Shown: piece by piece, positions 1 through 13,200 of the stretch
Numbering within the stretch: the stretch's first letter is position 1
Layout of the letters: the number at the start of each line of letters is the position of its first letter
Notes under the pieces: model-generated
Database searches by the model: none
What the model saw: only the letters and a program-made list of their open reading frames with translations
What the model was told of the DNA's origin: nothing
From: Watersipora subatra
Taxonomy: Eukaryota > Bryozoa > Gymnolaemata > Cheilostomatida > Watersiporidae
Reading direction: 5' to 3'
Assembly: GCF_963576615.1 (NCBI RefSeq)
Contig: NC_088711.1
Location: forward strand, 4,216,001 to 4,280,000
Length of the DNA stretch: 64,000 nt
Position numbers and translations under genes: made by a program

Positions 1-524
1 AGCAAGTGCTCCCAACAAGGCAACTCCAAACAAAAATCTATCACACTAGAGACGATCCTAGATGCAGACTGTGCAAAAATGCACCTGAGACCATCCAACA
101 CATCATCAGTGGATGCAAGCAGCTAGCAGGAAATGCATACACTGAGCGGCATAACCATGTCGCAGGTGTTGTGTATAGAAGTCTATGTGACGAGTATGGC
201 CTTAATAAACCACAACACTGGTGGGAAGCTCCTGGTAAGGTGAATGAAAATGACTGCGCTAAGATCCTCTGGGACTTCTACATCCGGACTGACAAGCATG
301 TCCTAGCAAACCAACCAGATATAGTGGTGGTGGACAAAGAGAATAAGAGAGCTACTATAATAGATATAGCAGTACCCAATGACTACAATATAGACAGCAA
401 AGAAAAAGAAAAGGTAGAGAAATATCTCCCTCTTGGAGAAGAGATTGAAAAATGCTGGGATGTAAGAACAACTGTAATCCCAGTAGTCATTGGGGGCACT
501 GGGTGCAGTAACACCGGCGCATAA
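1..524 (+). mobile_element. R2/NeSL-like LINE, C-terminal ORF fragment
   Basis: This is the 3' end of a non-LTR retrotransposon ORF. The frame is already open at base 1 and stops at 522-524, so the reverse transcriptase lies off the left edge. A zinc-knuckle-like CRLCKNAPETIQHIISGC (C-x2-C-x7-H-x4-C) is followed by PDIVVVD and, 15 residues after the PD, IIDIAVP. This pattern fits the CCHC plus PD-(D/E)xK restriction-like endonuclease found at the C terminus of R2/NeSL-type LINEs. The order of motifs and the short distance to the stop agree with that class. Clade assignment within restriction-like-endonuclease LINEs is inference. Bases 525 to about 690 look like its 3' UTR. Confidence 0.75.
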
Positions 525-3500
525 AATGTGGCTTGCCCAAATACCAACACCAATCAACTCAGGTGAGTTGCAGAAAAGTGCGCTACTGGGAACGGCTAAG
601 ATCTTGAGGCGAGTGCTCAAACTCCCAGGTCTCTGGTAGGAGACCCGAGTTAGAGCAGGAACTACCACCCATACGGGTTAACCGGGGTGAGGAAACAATT
701 TTTTATTCAAATCTGTCCAATACGCCTGAAGGCATTACATGGTCATAAAATGAAAAACGTTTAAAACGAGTAACTAAAATTGTCTTATAGGTAAAAAATA
801 GTAGGAATCTCTTTACGTGTAATGTTTGGTGCCATGCTATTAACGAACATCAGATAAAGATCTAAAACAAAAAGTTATTTAGTCACCAACCACAACCGTT
901 TGTTTCTTAGTGCAATCATATAGTCTTTTACTGGCTTTTTCTAGTAAACTATGTGCTTATTCGGAATGACCACAGAATTAACTAAAAAATTAAAGAAATA
1001 AATTATTTCGTCACCGTTTTTTCTATTAGTTTTCATACTCACCGGTATGCTATTCTAACGCATACAACAACAAAGGCTTGAAAACTTATAATATGGAAAA
1101 ATTTGGAGCTGGTTAGGAACAAAAAATAACAAACGCCGATTTGATTATGAATACGGTTAGAATGCACAAACAATGTGTATTGATTTTTGGATAAATAGTT
1201 TAATCTGATGTTTAAAATTTAAATAATAACAATACGGCAAATACAATAACATAAAATAGCAGTAATTTTAATTGGAATAATAATAATAATTTAGAAGACA
1301 CGTCGTAGGGAATAAAGAACGGCTGATAGTAGTTTGCCGCGAGAGACAGTTGACTCGCCAATATTTGACTCGCCAGGTTTGTCGGCCAATATTGTTATCG
1401 AAAACTTTGTCCTATTACTGTTTTCTGTACGACTCCTATAAATTTCTAAAAATTGTTTCCTGTTAGTTTACGAACAGCTGACAAAGGTTCATAGTCATAT
1501 GGTGTTGTCAGGTGCGGTTCGTTTATATATTTTAATAACGAATAAAAAATTGTCTATATTATCTAACACTCTTATTTGAGACTGAGCTGACGTTTGTATT
1601 GAAACTACGCTATACATAACTATGTTTTATAAAATCATTGTGTGGTCACCTACTGGGTTCATCATTCTACACGATAATAGACAAATTTTTCATCTTCTCT
1701 TTCATGGCAAAAAATGTAGTTAATCTAAAACGAATAGCTAATGCTAGTTTTTTTCTATTTGATATGACTGTGTGTCATGTCATCAAATTTTTTTTATTAC
1801 AAAATGTCTTTGTTTCTTCACCTGTTTTGAAAATATAAGTGTGTCTTAGAGCACACTATTCACTTATAGCCAGCACAGAAGACAAATGGATCCACTGAAA
1901 AATGTATGCATAATAATTCTCTATAGAATTCACATTTTTATATGAGCCACCAAAATAGCAAAAAACTGCAAGTATGGCCTGTGACATAAAGGTTTTCGAA
2001 AATTCTGTTTATAATTCTCTGTTTTATGCTCTGTATAGCTGCTTGAAAATGAGCCTATCTGTTAGTATTTTATTTTTAGATCACTGCAAATTTCAATATT
2101 ACATGATGTGGTCTTTACTTTGTGGAAAACTGTCAGGTAAAGAATGTTTATCTACAACATACACCTAAAAGATTGTGCTGGTTTAAAGCCAAGGTCTTTT
2201 TAGTTTTGAAGAAAGAATTATCTTCACATATCATTGATAAAAAGTTTGATGCTTCATGCACTTCATATGGCCTGCGGGTTCATCACATTTTTTCCAAGTA
2301 GAAGTAGTTTTAGCTCTATGTTTTGTATAAATAAATGTATTCACATGAATGTGTTGAAAAAGAAACATCCGTCTTTCGTTCCACTTCCTCATATACTATC
2401 CAATACTGCTTAGTACTATCTAATCCACTAGCTTTATTCACTCACTGTAATTGCCGTGACTACCTGCACCTGCTTTGAGCTCAGAGGCCATTATAGCCTG
2501 AGCCCCAAAAATCCCATAATACAACACTAAGAGCACTTGCAAGGAAACTGGGCTAGCCTGGCCACTATTCAATAGCACAGGCTTATACATTAAGCATTTT
2601 ACTGGAATTAGATCTTTGCATCTATTGCTCTAGTCTTTTTCATTAGCCTATGTAGTTTTTGTCTAGGAAGGGAATTATTCAGTTTGAACTCACTCTTTGA
2701 TGCACCTTGATGATCATTCCAACTAATAAATGCGTAGCAAACTCAGCCGCACTGTTTATCACTGCAATTCCATGCCTCGAATGGTTTTAGAGTTGCTTCC
2801 ACTCTGAATCATAGAAATGGTAAAATCTGAATGCATTGAAAGCCATTTCGCTTCACCAAATGTGTGCGATGGAATTGAGGGATATATCGCGAATTTTGGA
2901 AATATCTATATTGCCACCCGGTATCGAATTCATGGCTAGCAGCTAACTCCGAACCCATTCAAAGCATGGAAACAGTGATTGTAATATGTTAAGTTGAACA
3001 TATTACAATCACTCTGTTTTTGCATTGAACGCTTTATAATCACGAGCACTTTTTGTATTGTAAAAATACAGGAAAAAGAAGTAAATTCCATCGAGGGCAC
3101 TTTTTTCAAACATGTGCGGCATACCAAATACATTTCATTATGAAAAGGTTATGCCCTGGTTCACGATTTAGTCACTAAAGCCTTTGGATCAGTCATCATG
3201 ATGATCACAAAAGAGGCTAGCAGTTTTCCACTATCCTAATTAGTGTCAGAATACATTATAGACATCTACATAATTTAAGTTGACTTTTTGCTATCAGTTT
3301 GTTTCAAGTCATTTATGGAACATAAACTTAGAAGCATCTATTTTGAGAAAACAGTGTTAGACAACTTATGACAATATATGTCATAGACTATATATAGAGA
3401 TTATCTGAATATTTTTATAAAAAGGTGACCATTAGAAATAAACAATGACTAGAATTAATTTGCTGTCACACTGTTAGTGTAGAGCAAAAGTCACACTGTT

Positions 3501-4425
3501 GTTGACATTGACTAGTGAGATCCCTCTTCGTTAAATATTTTAAAGATGATTGATAATCATTCTTGTTCACGTTTTCTAACCGTTATTACACTCACATAGC
3601 TTTTTATTGTTAAAACAGGTATGATTTATAGAAATTATTTATACACTGTGTGTCCAAGGCTCTAGAGCCATGTAAAATCCTTTTAAATTGCACACAGTTT
3701 TTTTGCTATAACCAAACGCAGCACATCAGTCGAAGGTCTTGAGGATGTGAGATGGCGTAATATCATTAGGTTACTCAGAAGAGTAAGTACTGTGATGAGC
3801 TCGAAAAAATTTTGGTGTGTTCTCAATCAGAAGGAACCGGTAGTAAATTATTGTTTTTTAACTGCATGGAGCCTAGTAAGTGATATAAAAAACAGTTTCA
3901 TTTCATTTATATCATCATCTTTCACATTTGTCTGTTTAAGTTTAAAGTAAAGACTCAGCAAAGGTTTTTATTCTTAATCTATTTATAGCCTTCAAGATTA
4001 TCAATGTTGTCAGGGTTGTTTCACTTAATTTAAGGTTTGACATACTGTATTCTGGCCCTGCCTGTATCACTCCTTTATTTAAAAAACTGCAGTAATAGGC
4101 TACATGAAGTACATTTTAAATATTTTCACTTTGAACTAATACATTGTTGCTTCTTGCTATAGCCAGCCTATAATAGCATTGAACCCTAGTGGCTTGTTAT
4201 TGACTCAGTAATTTGATTACATGGTTCACGTTATTTAAGTTCATAACTCAGTCGTTACCATAAGATCTGAGTAGTTTGTAGATGTACTTCTTGTGAGAAA
4301 TCTGTTCAATCTGGGCAATGCCTCCTCTAAGCTCTATGGCTTGCAACGATTACACCTGTTACAGACTGACGGATAAGCATGCATGTCTAAAGCTGCTACA
4401 CTGGGACGAATGAAAGTTTGGGATT
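525..4425. other. LINE 3' UTR and intergenic DNA, no gene seen
   Basis: The first ~165 bases probably belong to the LINE 3' UTR. The rest is A+T-rich with only short random frames and no recognisable protein or RNA gene. One perfect inverted repeat with 17-base arms and a 6-base loop lies at 2974-3013. The promoter and 5' UTR of CLEC16A must lie in the last part of this stretch, but no convincing TATA box or initiator was identified. Confidence 0.5.
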
Positions 4426-7400
4426 ATGTTCAAAAAAAGTTTCTTTGGATCATCTAAGCCTAAAAATGCTCTTTCTCTGGAAAACTTGAAGTAAGTTGAT
4501 CTCAGTTTAGAGAATATAAAATTGGTAGACAATAGTAACTATAATACATGTTGAGTCGATTCAGCCTTATGTTGACTTGAAATGTTTATATCTACTATAG
4601 CAAGTCAGTCTTATGTTGACTTGAAATGTCTGCATCTACTACAGCAAGTCGGTCTTATGTTGACTTGCAATGTCTATATCTACTATAGCAAGTCAGTCTT
4701 ATGTTGACTTGAAATGTTTATATCTACTATAGCAAGTCAGTCTTATGTTGACTTGAAATGTTTATATCTACTATAGCAAGTCAGTCTTATGTTGACTTGA
4801 AATGTCTATATCTACTATAGCAAGTCAGTCTTATGTTGACTTGAAATGTCTATATCTACTACAGCAAGTCAGTCTTATGTTGACTTGAAATGTCTGCATC
4901 TACTACAGCAAGTCGGTCTTATGTTGACTTGCAATGTCTATATCTACTATAGCAAGTCAGTCCTGTGTTGACTTGAAATGTCTATATCTACTATAGCTAG
5001 TCAGTCTTATGTTGACTTGAAATGTCTATATCTACTATAGCAAGTCAGTCCTGTGTTGACTTGAAATGTCTATATCTACTATAGCTAGTCAGTCTTATGT
5101 TGACTTAAAATGTTTATATCTACTATTCAATGGTTATCACTGGTAGATTAATTGATAAAATGTTAGGATGCAGTCTGACTGATAGATTCACTAAGGTCTA
5201 TTTGACTTGCTGATTGACCATTGCCTTTCTCTAGCTAATATATTGAGATCACTTTTGGAGTTTATTTTTGTGCATAACAACTGTTGGGAGTGGGTAATGT
5301 ATAAAGACTTACCTCTGCTATGTGTATGTGCACATACCTGGCACGGCAGAGGTGTACAGCACATGCACCTCTGCTGTGTGTACCTCTGCGTATAGCTTAC
5401 ATCTTTCCATCTTATTAATGATTTTGTTAGACAAACCTTTTTCAGACGATTGCTGATTATCATTCAAATTAATTTAAACTTGAGAAAGCCAAGGAGCTAT
5501 TAGGTTAATGTTAGGCCTACTAAAAATCAGAGTAGAATTTGATATCATGCAATATGAGCTGCAGAACTTTGCATTTGGACTGTTTATTTAGTTACGTCCA
5601 AACAGGAAAGTTGCTCTGATCAGTCAACTGCATAGTATAGCAGTTATTCATGGTGATTGGGTGATTTTAGTTACTCTTATTTATTATTGCTTGAGTATTC
5701 AATTTGTCTAGCTCTTACTTGACATATATGCAGCTCTGACTTGACATATGTATATGTAGCTCTTACTTGACATATATGTAGTTCTGACTTGACATATATG
5801 CAGCTCTTACTTGACATATATGTAGTTCTGACTTGACATATATGCAGCTCTTACTTGACATATATGTACCTCTGACTTGACATATATGAACGATGCTTCA
5901 GTTTATAACTAACCTTCTATTGTTTTCCCTAAAGCCTAAAAGTTGTATAACTTTTGAAGGCGTTAACACACCGTTAAGTTTAGTTATGGCAGCTCACTTT
6001 AGTCATGATAATGTTTCTCCAATCAACAGATGATGATGAGGTTCTTTTTAGAGACAGCATGTGTGTGGCTATTGCAGGTACCTATACAATGTGTTGGTCA
6101 GACACCAGACAGTAACCGAATCCAATCGGGCTCTACTAGTGGAGACTCTCCGATCCATCACTGAAATTGTCATCTGGGGTGACCAAAATGATAGTACCAT
6201 ATTTGAGTGAGTCATTAGCCTGAAATTCATCATACCTCATCGTCTTATGAAATAGACGAACTGTTGCACAAGTTTTATGCTTTTTGAACATCTAATGACT
6301 GTTGGCAGAGGATTCATTTCAAAACTTATGGAAATATCATTAGTTTGTTGACAAACATTCGGAATTCTGTCTAGCGGAAATATTGGCAGGAATATCCGTA
6401 GAGTAAGTAAGTGGTTTGTCAGGCTGACTTGATATTTGCTGCAATGGCACTAGTTACTTGCAAGGGGAATGTTGAAGTTCTGTCTGCCGTGCTATAGAGC
6501 GCAGCAAGATGCCTTTGTCTTTCCGCTAGCTGACTCATATGAGGCTAGACAGGAAACCATTATTCCTGTAAGGTTTAGTTATTTGTGATATCCTTACTAC
6601 TGTTAGTTGTTGCTCTAAAGCTATTATACTTACATGTAGGTCGCTTGTATCTACATGTCTACCTATGTATATTCTTTACTTGGCTTCTGCAAATATTGCT
6701 TTTCCTCTCATAAACTTCTCTCTCCTAGCTACTTCTTGGAGAAGAACATGCTGGGGTTCTTCACCCAGTACCTGTCACAGAAGTCTGGCCAGTTCATAGC
6801 AGTGCAGGCCCTGCAGACTCTCAACATCCTATTTGAGAACATCAACAACAAGACATCCATTTGTAAGCACTAGACAGTTCCATAGAGCTGTTGACATTAC
6901 AGGCAGCACGTGTATTACACGTGATTAACTAATATATATAAACTGCAAACTGGTGATTAGATTATCTTACGCTGTTTATAGATAATTTATTATCTGTTAC
7001 AGACTTTCTTCTCTCAAACAACTATGTCAACTCCATTATCACACACAAGTTTGACTTCACTGATGAAGAGGTAAGCTTAGTTAGTAGCAGTTACAATTAT
7101 TTCCTTTTTCACCAAGTTTGATGAGTTGCGAGTGCAGTTAATAGTCAAAACTTATAATGCGATTCAGTTAAAAACCACTTGCAATTAGGTGTTATTCTCG
7201 CTGAGACATGCTATTAGGTGTTATACGCGCTGAGACATACTATTAGGTGTTATACGCGCTGAGAAATGCTATTAGGTGTTATCTTCTCTTGAGCTGATGG
7301 TTATGCAAGGTCAATGAGAGTCTGTCATATAAATTCTTGGAGAAGGATGCGACTGGAAATCATCTAGTAATTATTAATTGTGGGCGAGTATAAAGTAGCT

Positions 7401-10296
7401 CAATTTGATTTTATAGGCATATAGTTACACACCTCAGGGGATCAATACCAGTCTCATATCTCATGGGTGTAACACTTAATTGTGTACAATAGGAGGCATA
7501 GCGCAGTCAAACTACAGTGTACCAACTCAATCCCATGCCATGTGTGCTTTGTATGTTAAAATCATCATATGTTGGAGCAAATAATACATTGAATTTTGTT
7601 TAAATTGTTCCACAACTCAAAAACTTAAACGATGAATACTTAGTAATGATATAGTTTTAAAATAAGTGTGTTACCTGAGAATATTTATATATAAATATAA
7701 AAACTAGATGATGCACAAAAAACTAAACAGATCAATAAATAATAATTCTTAAAATGTATATTGTCATTTTGTGATTTTTTGTCACTTGGCCATTATGTGG
7801 ATCGAGGTGTAGCTTTAATTATACGCGAGACCAAGAGTGTGTAGGTAGAGGTAGTACAGAGGCTTGTCTAATTTACATCAAGCTAAAGTTAACATGAGCT
7901 ATTTATATTTTCTATTAGATATGGATGTAATGTCAACTTCTATTTTCAATTATAGCCAGTCACTCAACTGTCACTTGTTTCAAGTTGGTTTATCTTTCGC
8001 TTTCCCTCATAATTGCTACTAGAGAGCTTCAGAGAATTTTTAAAGAATTGGTTCGGAAATATTTATTCGTGTTTTTTATTATTTGTTTTAGTTTTAAGAA
8101 AAGTATCTTTTTTTTTTCACCACTACCACTCTCACTAGTCTTCCTTTTCACCACTACCACTCTCACTAGTCTTCCTTTTCACCACTATCACTCTCACTAG
8201 TCTTCCTTTTCACCACTATCACTCTCACTAGTCGTCCTTTTCACCACTACCACTCTCACTAGTCGTCCTTTTCACCACTACCACTCTCACTAGTCTTCCT
8301 TTTCACCACTACCACTCTCACTAGTCTTCCTTTTCACCACTACCACTCTCACTAGTCGTCCTTTTCACCACTACCACTCTCACTAGTCGTCCTTTTCACC
8401 ACTACCACTCTCACTAGTCTTCCTTTTCACCACTACCACTCTCACTAGTCGTCCTTTTCACCACTATCACTCTCACTAGTCTTCCTTTTCACCACTATCA
8501 CTCTCGCTAATCTTCCTTTTCACCACTACCACTCTCACTAGTCTTCCTTTTCACCACTACCACTCTCACTAGTCTTCCTTTTCACCACTATCACTCTCAC
8601 TAGTCTTCCTTTTCACCACTATCACTCTCACTAGTCTTCCTTTTCACCACTATCACTCTCACTAGTTGTCCTTTTCACCACTACCACTCTCACCAGTCTT
8701 CCTTTTCACCACTACCACTCTCACTAGTCTTCCTTTTCACCACTACCACTCTCACTAGTCTTCCTTTTCACCACTACCGCTCTCACTAGTCTTCCTTTTC
8801 ACCACTACCACTCTCACTAGTCGTCCTTTTCACCACTACCACTCTCACTAGTCTTCCTTTTCACCACTACCACTCTCACTAGTCTTCCTTTTCACCACTA
8901 CCACTCTCACTAATGGTCTTCTTAGGATCATGAATTGAAAACTTGAAAAACTATTGGGCGCTGTTCAATATTATTTGGCACTCCTGAACCAAGGGATGTA
9001 AAGGAGAGCTTCCTATATACGTATATACGTTTATGATGGTTAGTCAAGTTTGGACTGTAGAGCAAATCATAACTCCTACTTGTATATACATATAGGAACC
9101 ATAGTGTCTCATTGTATATACATGTACGTATAGGAAGCATAATGTCTCATTGTATATACATGTACATATCCATTAATATTAATAGGTGTTTGATTATAGG
9201 AGTTTAATTATATATCTATATATCGAAGGAAGATATAACACCCTATTGTCTTTAAAACTAAATCATTGCTGGGTTTTTAGATTTGTTGCATTGCATCATC
9301 GTATCTTATTGCTTGCACTAAGACAATTTAGCAGCTGTTTCCCTTGTTGCAGGTGATGGCATACTACATTTCCTTTATGAAGACCCTATCACTAAAACTC
9401 GATTCCCACACAATTCATTTCTTTTTTAATGAGGTAATTTGTATATTTCACTTCTGTATTATATAAGTGGTCATCAAGTGGTGTCTTGATCATTTTTAAT
9501 GGATCTCAGGTGGCCTCTTCATATAAGTAACAGTCATATTTTACTATACATGTTTTCCTTGAATTTCAGCCATTGTAAAATATGGTACAACTTCTTGTTG
9601 TAACTTGCATGTTATGACTACTGAGAGAGCCTTGCTGTTGTGACCATGGCTACTTCCAGCTGTGACCTTGACCCATCTAGGCTGTGACTTTGACCCATCT
9701 AGGCTGTGACTTTGACCCATCTAGGCTGTCACTTTGACCCATCTAGGCTGTGACTTTGACTCCTTTAGGCTGTGACCTTGACCCATCTAGGCTGTGACTT
9801 TGACCCATCTAGGCTGTGACTTTGACCCATCTAGGCTGTGACTTTGACTCCTCCAGGCTGTGACCTTGACTCCTCTTTTCTGTGACCATGACTCCTATAG
9901 GCTGTCACCTTGAGTACCTCAGACTGTGACCTTTGCTTTGACCTTGACTACCTTGAACTGTGAGCTAGACTGATCTTGGCTGTGATCTTGATTACTGATT
10001 ATGACCATGGTTACTGCGGGTTAATATTTTGATTGTCTTGGGTTGTGATCTTGAATAGCTTGGGTTTTGACCTTGACTACCCCGAGTTGTGACCTGGGCT
10101 ACTTTTGGCTATAATCTTTACTACCTCGGGCTGTAACCTTGACTACCTTGGGTTGTATTCACTGCTGCAAACATTCTCCTTGAATTACAGCTATCTTTAG
10201 ACTTCCCACTCTACACACATGCCATAAGGTTCTTCAATCATTCTGAGAGTATGGTGCGCATTGCTGTCAGGACTATCACACTAAATGTCTACCAAG
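4426..10296 (+). CDS. CLEC16A: CLEC16A exons 1-6: N terminus and FPL domain
   Basis: Exon 1 encodes MFKKSFFGSSKPKN and ends in phase 2, so its last two bases and the first base of exon 2 form the conserved Lys of KYLYNVL. Exons 2-6 (residues ~22-194) make up the FPL domain, the most conserved part of the family. Visible blocks include SITEIVIWGDQNDS, FLEKNMLGFF, LQTLNILFENI, LLSNNYVNSII, HKFDFTDEE, KTLSLKLDSHTIHFFFNE and AIRFFNHSESM. All donors are GT and all acceptors AG. Introns here are small to moderate and hold the minisatellites annotated separately. Confidence 0.92.
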
Positions 10297-13200
10297 GTGG
10301 GTTTCATATCCGCATAGTCAGTCTCTCAGAACTATTTATGTATACAGTGCACTCTCGCTACACGGTTTTAATTCATTCCAGTGTTGGCATTGCACATCAA
10401 AAATGTTGTATAGAAACCCATAGAAAATATCTAATGCAAACACCCATGGTAACAAACATCAAAATTTTGATGTACATATTAAAAATTAGTAGCAAAATAA
10501 TATATTAACCTTAGTAACTATAGTTACCTACAGTAACGTTAGCATATTTAGTGGTTATGATCTACAATAAAATTTACCATTTCAGTGTACTACACGTATA
10601 TGCAGTACGTACCATAGGGAGTTCTTACCTTAGAGACAGACGCATAACATAAACGTTGAATTTAACTTAAATTAATTTAACTTACTAAACATGTACATAA
10701 AGCTAAGTTTTAGTATGTATTTTGCTAAACTTCAACTTTTTTGTCCGGTTTTGTTTTTGTTATAACTTATAACAAATAAGAACTGCTGAAATGCTGAACT
10801 GAGAGAAAACGAGCATTGTACCTTTTTTAAGCGTTGTGAGAGGATTTCGCCGAATAGCATATCGGCATCTTTGTTATGTTGATGTTTTCAGCACTCTGAC
10901 TGCCAAATTTTAATTTCGAGAGAAGTATTTGTTGATATCGTACGGCGAAAAAAATGTCATATGGCGGGGACGAAAAACATCGTGTTTCACATCGTAAGGC
11001 AAAAAAACCGTATAACAGGGACTTCATAACTTGGAGGTTATATTATAACCGGAGTATTCCAATAGGTCAACTTACACATATCTTGAGTTGTTATTTCTTT
11101 GTTGGAGTCACAACAGGCCAGTTTCATGCCACTCCACTCCATCAGTTGTAGAGTCATTTGCCTGTCTATGAAAAAACAATCCACGTGTTGGCATGATCTC
11201 TAGACGTCGACTACACTTTCAAACAGCTTTCAGTATCGCTTAAAGATTACGTGTAGACTACTGACCTCTCAGTGACCTCTCAGTGAAGGTTAAAGATTGC
11301 GTGTAGATTACTGACCTCTCAGTGAAGGTTATAGAAGTAAAGATTTTTAAAATAGTCTCTGTTAGCTACCATCTTTAGTTGTCTTATTTTCCTATTTAGA
11401 GCCCTCTGTTTGGAACTCAAATATTTGTTTGAAAATTAAATATCGGTTAATTTTATTTGGTAAATTAATTGATTAAATTGTTTCTTATTTTATTTCTTTT
11501 GCTATATTTTTCGGTTTTATCATTTTAGCAAAAAATTGAAATTTTGCATTTAGTCATTCACAACTTTTTTATTTATGGTATAAATTTACACATATATTTC
11601 GAATGATGAATTGTGGTAGTTCTTTGCTGTTGCTATTGGTTACTGCTGCTTAGTGGTTATTGATCTTTATAAAACTCATCGGACACGCGCTGACAAATTG
11701 AAATATTTATTCTTCTGTTCGCACAAATATTGATAGTATTTTTCTTTTATGCCGAGGAAATAAAAGCCCAAATGCAACAATTTCATCCACTCAGTATAGG
11801 CTGGACTTGAAAAGTGCTCTCTCTATTTATGTTTTCTTTTTTATCAACTTTCTGCTATTGACTTATGTTAGTTGTTTACCATTACTATTAATTACCTTTC
11901 CTTTTTTATGTTTTTATCTGTGAATATCTGTTAAAATCTTTAAATATACTTGCACATGTTAGATGATATTTATTTTACTGTTAGTGGTGTAGCAATGCTG
12001 GTCATGCTAGGGAGGTACTGAAAAGCAACTCTCTATTCAGTCGGTAGAAGGGGGGAAGGATGGGTTTGAGCAGCACATGCCCCTCCACAGCATTTTCTCT
12101 TACAATCTCAGGCATATTATATGTATGTATTATATATTATGTTATAGTTGATGCACCCAAGATGCAGGCATTCATTCGAGAGCGAACTTGTGTTGCATAT
12201 TTCTCCAACCTTGTATGGTACATGGGTAACCATGTGCTCGAGGTCGACAGCTGTATGAGGAATGACATCGAGTAAGTACCAGATACAAGCAACAGAAAGG
12301 GCTCAGTAAGGTTACTATATGCAAGTATTCAATGGTTTGTATCGCTAAATAGAACTTTTACATGATTTAGATGAATGAAACACATCATTAGGTTAATGCA
12401 CTCCGCGCTGCCAGCCACCCGCTGAGTTGAATAATATTAACATAATAATATAATATTAATCTACATTTTTTTGCAGTCACAAAAGCAAAGACCGGCTGGC
12501 AGACCTTGTAGCTGAGCACCTTGACCACCTGCACTACCTCAATGACATCCTCGAGCTCAATATTGAGCCCCTTAACAATATACTCACCGACTACCTTCTG
12601 CAGAGGCTTTACGTGCCCCTCTATGTCAGAAGTCTTGCACCACATAGTTTTGTGCAGGTAAATATTATCTACATTGTTCAGGAGTACTCGCTGTTTCTCT
12701 TACTGTTACACTGGCCTAGTGTAATACCATTCAGGAGGTATTTGACTTGTTCAACACTATTGGAAGAGTATATTCCTTGTTCAAAGCCATGGGAAATGTA
12801 TATGGCTTGTTCATAGCCATGGGAAATGTATATGACTTGTTAAGAGCCATGGGAAATGTATATGACTTGTTCAAAGCCATGGGAAATGTAAATGACTTGT
12901 TTAAAGCCATGGGAAATGTATATGACTTGTTCAGAGCCATGGGAAATGTATATGACTTGTTCAAAGCCATGGGAAATGTATATGACTTGTTCAAAGCCAT
13001 GAGAAATGTATATGACTTGTTCAGAGCCATGGGAAATGTATATGACTTGTTCAGAGCCATGGGAAATATATATGACTTGTTCAAAGCCATGGGAAATGTA
13101 TATGACTTGTTCAGAGCCATGGGAAATGTATATGACTTGTTCAAAGCCATGGGAAATGTATATGACTTGTTCAAAGCCATGGGAAATGTATATGACTTGT

